Source: Desmodesmus armatus (lineage: Eukaryota; Chlorophyta; Chlorophyceae; Sphaeropleales; Scenedesmaceae). Taken from it: DNA of 64,000 bases. Below the pieces are notes generated by a model. The model was not told the origin of the DNA. It did not search any database and was given only the letters and a program-made list of their open reading frames with translations. Shown piece after piece: positions 1 to 12,250 of the stretch (the first letter of the stretch is position 1; each line of letters opens with the position of its first letter). The position numbers and the translations under genes were made by a program. The DNA lies in the NCBI GenBank assembly GCA_007449985.2, contig VIIQ02000574.1, positions 496,001 through 560,000 on the forward strand, in the 5' to 3' direction.

Positions 1-1897
1 CGTGTCCTGCACCTGCAACAGCAGTAGCATGCACTCTGCAAGGCACCTCCAGCAGCAGCAGTCAACTGCAGCGGGCAGCAAGTGATGTTGTGAAGAGATC
101 GTCAGCACATGCCAACCGACGTGGAGCCCCAGCTTCTCGCCTTATGCCCCATCGACATGTGCTGGACCAGCCAACCGCCCTGACCCAGGCACAGGCCCAA
201 GGCTGCTGCCCAACCTTCCGCCAGCCCCCAACAAGTGCCAAGTCGTGCAAAAGCGCGCCAGAACAGCTGTCCAGTGCTGACCGCGCACAATGTCATCTGT
301 GTTCCTCTGCCCCTCCTGTGCAGTGGCCATACCCTCACAATAGGGCGGCGCGCGGTGGGCGGGATTTGGAAAGAACGAGCACGCAGGCCACTGAACAGCG
401 TCAAGCTCAGCAGCTGTACAGAGGTGCTACCTGGCTGTGTCATGCAACACAATGCAGCTAAAAGGCATAACCCACAAAGCTTGCAAATCCTTGCACAGAA
501 CCTTGCACAGAACGTAGCACAACGGATGGTGGTGGCTCAGGAAAGCCTGGTAGTTTGGTCTGAGATACAATAGATCCCAAGAACCCACCACCACCCTCGT
601 CTCACCCACTGTCACACCACACACACAGACACGTGCCCTGCAAGAGTGTGGTGATGCTGACAGCCCTGCCTGCCACCCCGCCCTGTCTGGGGCTCAAATG
701 CTGAGCTCAGACCGGTGCAATCAGGACACGCAACAAAAGCTCCCAGCACACACACGCGCGGCAAAATTGTGACCAGAATGCGGACAGAGGGCACTCGAAG
801 CTCACTGCTTCAAACTCTCACGGTGCCACAGGTCATTCAAGAAGCTGGAGCATTGAATCAAACACCCAATGCTAGCAAGCGCCCCAACTTCCAACATGCA
901 AAGCAGGCCTAGTGGCAAAAAGAGCACCCACGAACAGGCCGGCAAGAGCATAAACTGTCATAAGCTGCACTGGCCTGCTGCATCGGCTTTGGGCCCAAAC
1001 TGCAGCTGGTGGTCTGAGGGCTGAGGAAAGATGGAGGCTGCATGCAGGCCTACCGACAAGCGACAGGGCTCAAGAGCCAGACAACTAGCAGCAACATACA
1101 AACAAGCGCTGCTGCGTGGCCACGTGCATGCCACTAAGACGCCTTCAAGGAGCAAATACAGGCAGAGCTCTTTTGTCACTCTGCCACACCATGCAAGACA
1201 CACACATGCAGGCACACCGCGCACTGCACCCAACAGCAGAGAACTGTTGCAACATCTGCCGAAAACACCTACAAAACTCCTGGAGCACACAACAGCGACC
1301 ACAACAAGCCTGGAAGTTGGTGCAAGCCAGCTGTTGCCTTTGCTCTTGCCAGCGGCACGCGATACAAGACTCACACAGCGGGTGCGCAGTAGATATACAG
1401 CTCAACAAGCCTAGGCACACCCGCAAACCCACACGTCCTCCCCGCCCCGCACCACCCTGCCCTCCTGTCCCCTCCCTCAGTACTGCGCTTTTGTCTTCTC
1501 GGGGTACTGCAGGGCAGCAAGCAAGCCTCTCATAGATACACAGCAGCATAGCTGCTCACCAGACCAAGTTCAGCAACTCTCTCTCGATATGCATTCTCGC
1601 ATGCCCACAAACCACAACTAGTATGTGTGCAAGGCAGTTCACCCCTGAGAAACAACGCGCACACATGAAAACACACGCAAATACCAAACTCACTCCTGAC
1701 CCAACTCCACAACTGCTCCACTCTGCAGCACCACCGTGAAAGGCAGCACAAGCGGGCTGCTCCAATCCACCAACTCAAGACTAAACATGTCTTCCACCAA
1801 GCCACGCAAAGCAACCCACCACCACAAAGACACATCACATCAGCCGGCTGCCATGACAAGGATCAGCAAATCAGAAGAGCTACCGAGGCGAACTGCC
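1..1897. other. No gene recognised; downstream flank of PLATZ gene
   Basis: I see no conserved protein block, RNA gene or repeat here. The open frames are short, run on both strands and look compositional. The part next to 1898 is probably the 3' UTR of the minus-strand PLATZ gene. I did not find a minus-strand TGTAA signal (TTACA on the plus strand) in this stretch, so the transcript end is not placed. Confidence 0.5.
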
Positions 1898-3529
1898 TTA
1901 CCACTGCAGGCCGAGAGCGGTGGTCTCGCCGCCCAGGCTGCCAGGGCTTGCAGCAGCCATGGAAGGCACCAGCATGTCGTCCAGGCTGCCCAGCAGGTCA
2001 TCACCAGCACAGCCAGCCAGTCCTGCATCAGCGTTGAGCAGTGCGCCCATGCCAGCACAGGTGAAGGTCCTGTCCATGGGGGAACCGCACAGCCACCAGT
2101 CGTCCGCGCTGCCGGCGCTGAACACGCTGGGGGCGTTGATCAGCGCAGGCGACATGCTGCCGTCGTTCTCAAAGACGCCGCTGTCGCTGCCGCCTGCGTT
2201 GCCTGCTGCTGCTGTGAAGCTGGGGCTGTCAAGGTCCCAGCCATCCATGGTGCCGTCCATGCTGCAGGACAGGGCGTGGTCCAGCTCCAGGCCCAGCCAG
2301 CTGCTGGAAGCCATGGCAGCGGCCGCAGCAGCGGCAGTGGATGCACCTGCTGTGCTGACGCTGCCGTTGCCGCCAAGCTGGGGCCCGTCTGCAGTGAGGG
2401 CTGCCTCCAGGAAGCGGCTGGGTGCTGAACCCTGGCGGTTGCCTGGCAGGCTGATGCGGACGCGCTTCAGGCCTATGGGGCAGCAGGGGTGGCGGCAGAG
2501 GCAGCGCGCTGCAGCGGCCCTGCGCCCAGCACGGGGCGGCCGCAGGATGCGGCGCCGGTGCTGTCTGTGCGGGCCAGCTTTGAGGGCCGGCTGGCGCTGG
2601 TGGCACCAAAGGTGTCTGCACAGCCGGTGCTGACCGCGCCGCTGCCGCCGCTGGAGGTGCTGCTGTCGGGCCCTCCTGGGCGCTTGGTGCTGGCTGCTGT
2701 AGGGCGTGGTGGTGCGTTGGCTGCTGCCAGGGCCAGGATGCGGACGCTGGGGTCCTGCTTGTCCAACCAGGAGGTGAAGCCCACATCCTCTGCGATGAGC
2801 TTGCACTTCAGGGAGCAGTAGCAGGAGGACTTGTCCATCATGGCGCGGCCGTCCACGCTGCAGGCGGCTGGGGCTGCGTTGGTGTTGTTGCCCTTCTTCT
2901 CTGGGGTCTGCTCGCGGTTGAGGTAGATGACCTTGGAGCCGTTGAGGGTGTACTGCTGCACACCAGCAACGTCAGCACCAAAGCGCTGGATGTCCAAGGC
3001 CTTGACGACGTCCTTGAAGGCGCTGCGGCGGACCTGCAGCAGGCAGCCGCTGTTGACACGGTCCTTGCACTCGGGGCAGTGGCTGCAGTACACTCTGTAG
3101 GGGTACTCTGTGTCAAACTGGGTCATCAGCTGCTCGCGCTTGGGGGTGCGCGCACTGCCGCAGCAGCTGCCGCAGGGCGTGAAGTAGCTGGGGAAGGTGA
3201 TCAGGCGTACAGCCACTCCCTGTCCTGGATGTAGCGGCTAGCGTTGAAGCGCTTGGGGGCAGCACTGGTTGGCAGCATGCTGGCATAGCCCTGCTGCTGC
3301 TGAGCACTGGGGGCGCTGTAATGGGTCTCAGCACAGCTGCCCAGGCCCTCCAAGAGGCTGCCAGACTGCTGGAGCCAGTGCAGCTGGGGGCGCAGTGCAT
3401 GGCCGTGCCAGCTGAGGTGCTGCTAACCGGACTGGCTGAGGGGGGGCTGCACTGCTGCTGGTGCTGCTGCCGCTGGAATGGGGTGTTGCCCAGCACATAG
3501 CCTCCCTCGGAATGCGCGTTCGACATCAT
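1898..3529 (-). CDS. PLATZ family zinc-dependent DNA-binding protein (three reading-frame breaks)
   Basis: PLATZ proteins are plant-lineage nuclear factors that bind A/T-rich DNA and act in transcription, in maize partly through RNA polymerase III factors. Seen here in order: an N-terminal Gln/Ser-rich segment from ATG 3529 (MMSNAHSEGG); a block ending NASRYIQDREWLYA (about 3219-3270); the PLATZ core (about 2760-3205) with FTPCGSCCG, YRVYCSHCPECKD, DVVKALDIQRF, VQQYTLNGSKVIYLN and CYCSLKCKL; then a long low-complexity tail with acidic and Ser-rich stretches (DDLLGSLDDML), plausibly an activation region. The frame changes at about 3361-3450, 3203 and 2478. Each step equals one missing base, and similarity continues across the second break, so I treat these as probable assembly deletions rather than introns or a pseudogene. 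Family call is firm; exact start and frame joins are inferred. Confidence 0.85.
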
Positions 3530-4525
3530 GTTGAATCTGTTACAAAATACACAGTGCGGGCTCACTCAGGTGCGGATAGGCCAGATCGCTGTGCGGTATC
3601 CAGCCAGCAGTCCCTCGGACGGAGCACAAACAGCAAACGAGCATCTATCACGTGCAACATGGACTGTCTAGACACTTCCGTTACGCCGCCCACAGGTTGC
3701 TAGGCTGGTTCGGGGTGAGGACCGGTTCTGCTTGCGAGAGCCGCTAGCACTTCAGCCGCGCCTGCTGACACTTACCTAAACGTCACCAAGCTACCCAAAG
3801 ATATGAGCGGCCGCTTTGCGTGATGGGGTGGCTCTTCCTAAGTACTTTTCCTGCACGCACAAACGTAAACGCGTCAGTGCACAAACCCTTCGGAAACAAA
3901 GTCAGTAGCGATGCTGGATGATGTCAAAAGGCCTGGACCTGCTAAAAGCGGGGGAGCAGAAAGTGCTGATAGCACATCAAGCTGACCTTGCAGGCGCGCG
4001 TTCTTAGCGTTCCTCGGAAATAAGAACGTGGAGCTGTTTGTTTGTGTGTGTGATGACACCGGAAGGTGCACAAGTAGTCAGGCGGGCTCTTGTGTTTGTT
4101 AGTAACTTGTTTTGACTGAAAGGGTGGCGAGGCTGCATAACGGGAACAGCGAGACTGTTCTGTTGACAGATCAAGGACTTCTGTTCCACGTGTGCGGCTT
4201 TGCTTTGCCAGGCTGGTGGCCTTGGTGTTAGACACCCGCCATTTTTTAGTTGCATCAGCAGCACGGTCTCAGCCAGCAATCTCCTGCGCCAGTTCTCATC
4301 TGATATCCATAGATGCCAATATAAGGCAGTAAGCTGCGCGTTCATGATCATGCAAGACAGCAAGGGCCTATCCAGAGCCCTCCCTTCTTTCTTGCCGGAT
4401 AGGTGGACGGGGAGTATAAGATACGTTGCTAACTTCGTAAGTGTTTCATCGTTTAACGTCTGTCCTGTGACGGCCCCTCATGTGACCCACAACTGGAAGT
4501 CTTCCAACAAGCCACACAACTGCTG
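3530..4525. other. Intergenic; probable PLATZ promoter, no gene seen
   Basis: This is upstream of the minus-strand PLATZ gene. The open frames on both strands show no conserved residues or splice structure. The part near 3530-3900 is presumably promoter and 5' UTR. I recognise no specific element. Confidence 0.4.
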
Positions 4526-5341
4526 GTGCCTTCTTTGAGCTTTCAACCCCTGTTGTCACTCAGCAATTGCGGTGAAGGGGTGTGTGTGTGTGTGGTCGCA
4601 CCCCTTGGCAGGACCCACTTGGCCCCAGATCGGTGCTCTCAGGATCCCCTTTCTCTCGAAAAGATCAACTTGTAGGGGTCAGGTGGGGTGTGCGGGGGCT
4701 CGTGGGTGGGGGGTGGGGGGTGGGGGGCTAGTGGGCATCACCTTTGTCTCCAAGCTCAACAAGGTGAGGGCCAGCACAGGGTGCCTTCTTTGAGCTTTCA
4801 ACCCCTGTTGTCACTCAGCAATTGCGGTGAAGGGGTGTGTGTGTGTGTGTGGTCGCACCCCTTGGCAGGACCCACTTGGCCCCAGATCGGTGCTCTCAGG
4901 ATCCCCTTTCTCTCGAAAAGATCAACTTGTAGGGTCAGGTGGGGTGTGCGGGGCTCGTGGGTGGAGGGTGGGGGGTGGGGGCTAGTGGGCATCACCTTTG
5001 TCTCCAAGCTCAACAAGGTGAGGGCCAGCACAGGGTGCCTTCTTTGAGCTTTCAACCCCTGTTGTCACTCAGCAATTGCGGTGAAGGGGTGTGTGTGTGT
5101 GTGGTCGCACCCCTTGGCAGGACCCACTTGGCCCCAGATCGGTGCTCTCAGGATCCCCTTTCTCTCGAAAAGATCAACTTGTAGGGGTCAGGTGGGGTGT
5201 GCGGGGGCTCGTGGGTGGGGGGTGGGGGTGGGGTGGGGGTGGGGGGGGGGGGGGGGGGTGGGGGGTGGGGTGGGGGTGGGGGGGGTGGGGGTGGTGGTGG
5301 GTGTGGTGGGTGGGGTGGGGGTGGGTGGGGGTGGGGGTGGC
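4526..5341. repeat. 254-bp tandem repeat, about three copies, ending in a G-rich tract
   Basis: Copies begin at 4526, 4781 and 5035 (periods 255 and 254) with the same opening, GTGCCTTCTTTGAGC. Each unit contains a GT-dinucleotide run, a BamHI-like GGATCC, and a segment ending CTCAACAAG followed by GTGAGGG, which looks like an exon end with a 5' splice site. The third copy lacks that end and instead runs into about 130 bases of GGGTG/GGGGG (5206-5341), which could form G-quadruplexes. Copies one and two differ by only a few bases, so the duplication is recent. Confidence 0.9.
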
Positions 5342-7267
5342 TCGGAGTCTTTTTAAGAGATCATACGACACCATCAATTACATCAAGGGTGGAAGTCTCG
5401 TGCGGCTTGTGCTGAGGCAAAAAAGGGTTTAGACTTTCGATGAGGAAGCCTCAGGAGTCGGACTAGGCTGTGCCTTCATCGTCCGTTTGTTGCTCTCATG
5501 AACTCCAAGCTGAGCACACCATTCCAAACCTGATGTTCAGCAAGGGCAAGGGAGAGTGGGAGGGCAGGGAGGGGGGGGGGTGGATGGAGGTGGAAAGGGG
5601 AAGGCTTACATGATACAAAGAGAGACCAAACATTGTGTGACACCGATGAAGGGAGCAAGGCAGGGTATGAGGAGGGGTTCAGGTGGACTTGGGCTTGCCA
5701 AGCCACCTGAAGCCCTCCTCCACCAAGTTGGGTGTTGATAGCTGGATGTTGCTGGTGCGGGCATGCTGGGTTTACAGGCCATTTGCAGCAATATTCTGGA
5801 TTATCACAGGATCATGGGGTTGGGTTTACATAATAACAACCCAGATATACCTCCAAGTCATGGCAGCACCGTTCTCCAGCATCACGGGTGACCGATGTAC
5901 GTCAATGGAGCAGTCACGTCTGTTGGTCGTTTGGGGTTGGAGGGCCCCAAAGCTGAAGACTGGCACATCCAAGCGGCTTGTGCAGCAGGAGACTTTGAAC
6001 TGCACTGCAAGCTGGCAGCAAGCCCTTACGTACACTGGCCAACATGTTGAAAGCATGCAGCGCTGAACTTTACCCAACTGACGCCTGTCGTTCAATTCAA
6101 ACCATCGAGAAGGTGTGACTGAACAGCATCATACCTGCAATCTTTGAAAAGCTGATGTCTTGGCTGCTGATCAACACCACCACACTGGTGGTAAAGGGGC
6201 ACACATAAGCCAGTGCCAAGCAAAACAAAGGAAGAAAATGTCAAGCTCCAACAAAAGGCTCCAAACAGATACGACATTCAAGCAGCCGGCGGACCAAGGA
6301 ATGAGCGGTGGCACAGGCCTTGCTGCACACAGTTGCAGCCTCTCTCTTTTGATCACAGAAACCAGCTATGGACACAAAAACCGTGGCATGCAATCCAAGC
6401 AGTGCAGCATCCTCAGCAGGTTCCTCAAGCCATCCGATAACAGTGTGTACAGGCAACCCCACCCTACCTGCAGGGGGGGGGGGCACAAGGTGTGCCTGAA
6501 TGCTGAGGCACGTGGGGGCCTTCAAATGCACTGCACATGTACTGCAGATTCACCACACAAGCACCACATGTGCACGGCAAGCACCACCTGTACATGAGCA
6601 CACTAGGTTCAAAGCAATCAGGATCCACAAACCCACCCAAAGAAAGCTGCCAAACACCCGTGGGCCCGCGCGTCAATGTAATTCGTCCGCATGCACGCTG
6701 TTCAGCAGACAAGGGCCAGCAGTCAGCCTTGCCCTCCGCACTCCCACACAAAGTTGCTGGCTGGAGTGCAGGCCACAGATCGCTGCCACAAAAACAACAG
6801 AGAACAGAGCATACTAAGGTCTCTACTGCCATGCAAGGCTGGCCAAAAGGCAATGCAGGCGCACAAGCCTGGACCCTACCAGGTCGTGTTCAGTCCCACT
6901 GGCTGCTGCAGCTGCAGCTCATGAGCACCTGACCACCACAGCCAAGAGCTGCGCACTGATAACAGAAGGAAAGGTGTACAGGGGCCATGGCGGTGCACCA
7001 GCCATTCACAGCCTTACTTCCACGGTGTAGTACCTTTGCATGCAGCACTGCTTCCTGGACACACCGCCCCTGATATAGTCTACACAGTCACGTCGCAAGT
7101 GCCCACGTAAAAACTAGTGCCTACAGCGCTGTACAAAAGAGCATACCTTGCTGCCAGGTTCAACACCCAAAACAACAGAAAAACTCTGCTCCACCCAGTC
7201 GCCCAAGGGTCCGGACAAGCTGCCCTGCTGTGCCAGCAAAGGCCCAGATGAGTCCTCGCCAAGAGGA
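5342..7267. other. No gene recognised
   Basis: Nearly 2 kb without a recognisable protein block. A short frame after the G tract (about 5345-5430, reading RSYDTINYIKGG) looks protein-like but has no start or family. A 9-base G run lies at 6474-6482. The right-hand part is probably downstream flank of the minus-strand PP2C gene. Confidence 0.4.
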
Positions 7268-7272
7268 CTTAC
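7268..7272 (-). terminator. Candidate poly(A) signal TGTAA for the PP2C gene
   Basis: TTACA on the plus strand reads TGTAA on the minus strand, the usual chlorophyte polyadenylation signal. It lies about 400 bases after the PP2C stop at 7678. It overlaps the TAA closing an open frame ending LPGPHQHL, which may be an alternative last exon, although I could not join it in phase. Confidence 0.5.
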
Positions 7273-7677
7273 AAGTGCTGATGGGGGCCAGGCAGGGCGT
7301 CTGCTGGCAACTGCAGACCGGCTGCGCCAGGCGGGTTAGGGGGGCTCAGCTGCACTGCCTGCAGCATTGTAGGCACCTCAGGCCTGCGGGCAGCAATAAG
7401 CACCGTGACAGCAAATTGTGCAACACACCCTATGTAAAGTGCATGTATGTCTCGCGGTTGCAGCCCCTCTGTTGACACAGCCACAGATTTGACTGCCACG
7501 CTGTATGACGACTCCAGTAGCATCCGCACTTCCCTGATCCTTTTGTGTCCAAACATGCCACATGCAAGCAACTGCCATGCTGCTGCTGAACCACTACACT
7601 GGCAGCAACGCATCGTTAACCCCAGCCAGTCGAGCGTGAAGCGGAAACAGGCCCAGAAAGGATCAGCCAAAACCAAC

Positions 7678-10600
7678 CTACCTGAATGCAGTAGCTGTTG
7701 CAGCCTCCATGGCAGGCGCAACCGCATCATCACAGTTCCACTCAAACTCCACCACCAGCACCGTAATGTTGTCGGCGCTCATGCGCTCCTCCCACTCATA
7801 CAGCGCAGCGTCCAGCACGCGCCTGCAGGCTATGTGGGGGTCCGGCGACTCGACCACGATGTCACACACCTGCACACAGCGCCAGCCAGCAACAGCGGGC
7901 AGCAGCCACACCACCAAGGTTACAGTGAGGAAAGGGAGGCCGCATGCAGCTCATAGGAAGACTGCTGGCCAACAAGCGCTTTGCTATTGACTTCAAGCCG
8001 CAGCACTTGCCTAGCTGTCCAAGACACATACCATCCTGGATGAGGCATGGTGATGGCAGTTGCCGAGCTTACCTGCTCGTTGGTGAGCACGTCCCAAACA
8101 CCGTCAGTGGCCATGACCAGCACCTGGTCGACGTGTGGGCGCAGGGTGGTGAAGGTGACCTCGGGGTCGCTTGTGCAGCCCACAGTGGCAGCAGTCAAGT
8201 CACCAAGGGACCTGCAGGGGAGACGGCACACCGCACACGTCCGCGTTCAGTGGCGGCCCTGCACAGCTGCCCGCCTCGCTTGCAAGCACACCAGTGAAGT
8301 CGCCAAGGGTCGGCGAGCAATTGCGGCTGCGCTGGGCAGAGCTTGATGGCCCCTCCACTGCATAGCTCCCCATCATGCTGAGAGGAAGCTGGCAACCACA
8401 GCATGCTGAGAGAAGCTGGCGTCCACAGCACCGTGCTCTGTCTGCGAAGCTGGAGTCAGCAGCAACGTACCCGCCTGCGCAACCCGCACAACCGGTGCAA
8501 CCACCTCTACAAGCACCCTGCCCACCTTGAGAGCAGCAGGCCAGGCCCGCCAGCATGTTGCAGCCACAGCCTGGGCTCACCCACTGAGCGGCCAGAGGGG
8601 AGACGCTTAGGGGCCACACGAGCTCCAGCAGCTTCAATCCTGCGCACACACAGAGACTACTGTGTCATCACTCATGAATGTGACTGGTCATCAAGATGTT
8701 TGCTGCCTGTTGGATGCAACTCATGCGTCAACACACACGTGCGTATGTATCACATGTCCAACACACACCTGCTGGATGCACATTCTCTGTCTACACACAC
8801 CACCACCAGCTGAGCTTCCATGAAATGCTCCCAGTGCATTCACCTCACGACAGTGAACGTGCCCCGAAGCCGCCCTCCCCCGCAATGCATCTACCAATAG
8901 CCACAATGTTACAGAGTGTAAACAAGTAACCTGGACTGCAAACCACACTGCCTGCGTTGATTAGCTGACCTGGTCATGTTGATGCACACAGCTGAGCTTG
9001 CCGCCGCAGCAGTAGGTTCACATCTTTCTGGCCCAGCCTGTAGCGTGTAGCTCTGCCTCAACATGCAGATATCCTGCCAGCAACAGCCACTTGCACTTGT
9101 TTACTCACCTCTCACGCTCACTGTTGCGCCTCGGCCTGTGGTCGATGGTCAGCGGCAGGGCACGCCACTGGTCCCGTGAGTTGCGGGTGCACAGGATGGC
9201 GCGTGAGTCACCCGCAGACGCCACCCACAGCCTGTTGCCGCGCTGGAAGGCAACGGAGGCTGTGGTGCCACTGCTGGCTAGGTTGACGCCAGACTGCACA
9301 CATGAATGAGCAGAGATACAAGCAGCAGAAAACGATGGCCGTTGGGGCACGGACGGACGGCTGCAGGCGCACACACGCTGCTGCATTCGTACATGCAGCA
9401 GCCAGCATGATTCACCCAGCAGATGGCGAGGAGAGGACGGCTCCTGCAACAACCGCTGCTGCATAGGAGGCGCAGCTGCAGGATAAATGCCACATGCAAC
9501 ACGCAGACACAAGCAGTATGCCTGCATCTCTGCACGCTGCGAGCTGTGAACGCACCTTGGCCAGGTTGCGCTCAGTGTCGCCAAACACCTCTGTGATGAG
9601 CACCTCCACAGCTCCCCGCAGCGCAGGTTCGCTGTCCTGGCCCACACGCTGCAAGCACAACAGGACATACACAGATCTTGTAAGAGCAGGTGGACCAAAT
9701 GCAAGGAAATGTAGTAACCGAGGCAGCAGGCATGACTGTATGGGAACCTATGGGTGCTACAGAGAGGTGCGCTGACAACTGGCTTCCTCTTGTGCAGCTC
9801 ATCAGGTGTTCATGCTGTTGCATATGTCAGCACACCACACCACCACACCACACGTGCACCCTCCCTATCACCAATGCAGAACACCCTCGTTTTCTGGCGC
9901 TGCGATACATCCAGCTGCCTGACAAACCACCATGTGCCCACGCGCCGGCTGCTGCTGGTGACGCAGCCATCTGCCAAGCAACACCACCAGCTGTATGGTT
10001 GCTCCACCCCCCCCCCCAACCCACACCAGTTGCTCAGCACCCCCCCCCCCCCCGCCTCCGCTGGCCCGCAGCTCTCTCACCATGAAGTACTTGCGCATCT
10101 CCACATCCAGCAGGCGGGGCAGCAGCTGCCGGCTGTACAGGGCTGCATCCTTGCCGTGCGTGCCATGCCCGTCAAACACACAGAACAGGTTGCCGCCGGT
10201 GACGCCGCCAAAGTCGCCCACTTGGATGAAGAACTCGTCCTGGTTCTCACGCTTGAAGGGGCCAAACCCAATGTGCTTCAGGCCAGCAGCCTGTACGTGA
10301 CACAGCAGCAGAAGGGCAACTCAACAAGCTGGCACCACCTTAAGACAACACTGCTGCATATTGACAGAGCCACATTGCGGCAACATAATGCAGCAAAGGC
10401 ATCACACGGGTCCTTGGCAAGCCACGTCGTGCTGCAAGCTTAGTATTCCCTCCCCACCTGCCAGCATACTCTGGCAGTGACCTGGCAAACAAACATGACT
10501 GCATTCATGCAGTGCTGGGAACTTATCGTTACATACTAAGCCTTACTGCAAGGGACCTGGCAAGCAGCAACTAGCTGAAGCTGACGCAGACCACCACCCA

Positions 10601-11593
10601 TGACGATCAACAGGGCACTTACCCGAGTGGCTACATGCTCCACCGGTTCGCCGTCCTGCGTGAGGGTCTCCTGTAAGGCTGCAAAGCTGGTGTCCAGGCC
10701 CCTCGCCGCATGCGCAGCTTGCCGGTCTTGTTGCTGCGCAATATCTCTGCCTGCTTTGCCAGCACAGCCTCACTGACCTCGTTGCCTGAGGGCCCCGACC
10801 GCAGCGCGCTGCTGCTGACGCTGCGGCGCGGCATGCTGCGCTTTGAGGGCGTCTTGCGGGGGGCGGCACCCTCGGCGCCAGCCTCACTGTCGGACAGCCG
10901 CTGGTTGCTGTTGCCGCCGCGCGTCGAGCCGTCTTCCGACTCCGGCACAGTCTCTGCAAACTTGACGCTGCGCCCTGAGCTGCTGGGTAGTCGTGTGCCG
11001 CCTGCTGTGGCGAGGGCTGACGGTGCCGGCACGCTGCTTGTGCGGTCCCACTGCTTCACTTGCTGCTGCTGGGAAGCCTGTGCCAGCTCCTGGGTCTGTT
11101 GCAGCTGTGGCTGCTGCTGCTGCTGAGAAGAGGCTGCATGTGCGCCGTCCTGCTGAGGTGCTACCGCAGGAGAGATGGTGCCATTGAGGAGTGTGCCATT
11201 ACCTGTTGTGGCCGCAGGAGGGCTGCTGACAGTTGCTGGCAGGGAGCTGCATGCTGGCTCACCAAACGCCTGGCCCTGGGCTCCTGCAGCAGGGCTGGTT
11301 GGGCCCGAAGCAGGGTGCTGTGACTGCTGCTGCACGGGACTTGCTGGTGTGTTGGTGTTGCCAGGCAGGGCCCCTGCTGCAGCTGCTGGCTTGCTGGCTG
11401 CGAGGGGTTGTGCAGCACCATCCCCAGCAGCAGCAGCTGGTTGGCCAGACTCTGGACTGCCAAGCCTGTAATCTGGTGCAGGGCTGGAGCTGCTGCTGCC
11501 AGCATGCACATGTGCTTCGGATTTTTTCCCTGGCACTGTGCCTTGAACTCCGTGATCAGGCGCCTTCTCCAGTGCATCATGCACCTCACGAGG
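7678..11593 (-). CDS. PP2C-type (PPM) metal-dependent Ser/Thr protein phosphatase
   Basis: PP2C enzymes dephosphorylate Ser/Thr using two Mn/Mg ions. Exons I can join in phase: 11593-10623, 10290-10081, 9648-9556, 9293-9109, 8639-8526, 8211-8073 and 7869-7678. Seen motifs: KRENQDEFFIQ, CVFDGHGTHGKDAA, WVASAGDSRAI, ERIEAAGARV, LSRSLGD, MATDGVWD and SADNITVLVVEF. The metal-binding Asp residues (ENQD, DGHG, TDG, ADN) are all present, so it should be active. The 38-codon exon 8639-8526 is too short for ORF scans; its phase (2 in, 2 out) closes an otherwise missing block. Exon 1 encodes about 320 residues rich in Gln, Ala and Ser with basic KRSMPRRS patches, likely a disordered regulatory tail. 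It has a one-base frame break at about 10690-10695. The true start lies upstream of 11593 and is unresolved. The stop at 7678 follows AG|GTAGGT, a possible donor to another last exon. Confidence 0.9.
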
Positions 11594-11599
11594 CTGAGG

Positions 11600-12250
11600 A
11601 CAATACAGGACAGTAGGGGATATGAGTGAGCCAGGGGCCAGAGCCTTGCTTAGACGACATCATCAGAGCTATGCCAAAGTATATTGAATGATCACCTTTG
11701 AGGGGCACAGCCCCATCCCTGAGTGGAGGCTCACAAGTGGGCTTCACTGCAGGTGCCCCCAGCCTTGCCCAGAGGGTGCACGTCAGCTGACGAGCATCGT
11801 TGGCGGCCTTTTCCAGTACGCAGAATGCGATTATTGCCGATGCAGCTGCTGAGTACGATCCCACGCGATAATAGTGATTCGGGTCTGATGTTGTGTCCAC
11901 GGAATGCTCTTGCTCTGCGCACGAGGCTGGAAACAAACTTGACAAAGGTTCAAATCAAATAATCAACCGAAAGGCTTGGTTTGCAGGGACGACACAAGGT
12001 GTGACAGGAGTGATGTCCGCGAGACCCTGTGTTTGTTCACCTGGTGCCCTGCTGAATGCACTGAAGATTGATGTGGTTATTGTGTGCAGTCTTTCATTGT
12101 GCATCGCCCCTGCTGCTGCCAGATTGACTCCCCAGATCAGGGCCAGGGACAGCAGGGAGGACCATCTTTGCAGCCAGACGCCTGAATTTCTCATCAACAT
12201 CACAGACTTTATCTTCAATCCCAGTAGCAGCAGCGGGAGCAGCCAACAAG
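11600..12250. promoter_or_regulatory. Divergent promoter region, PP2C (-) and ERD2 (+)
   Basis: The two genes point away from each other, so their 5' ends share this interval, which may also hold an unresolved first exon of the PP2C gene. No TATA box or named element stands out. Inferred from gene orientation only. Confidence 0.45.

Noticed and set aside
1898..2806. Basic Arg/His-rich first part of the 302-residue minus-strand frame as an N-terminal domain
   Set aside because: Only the part after about 2470 continues the PLATZ protein. The upstream part is the same DNA read in a wrong frame.
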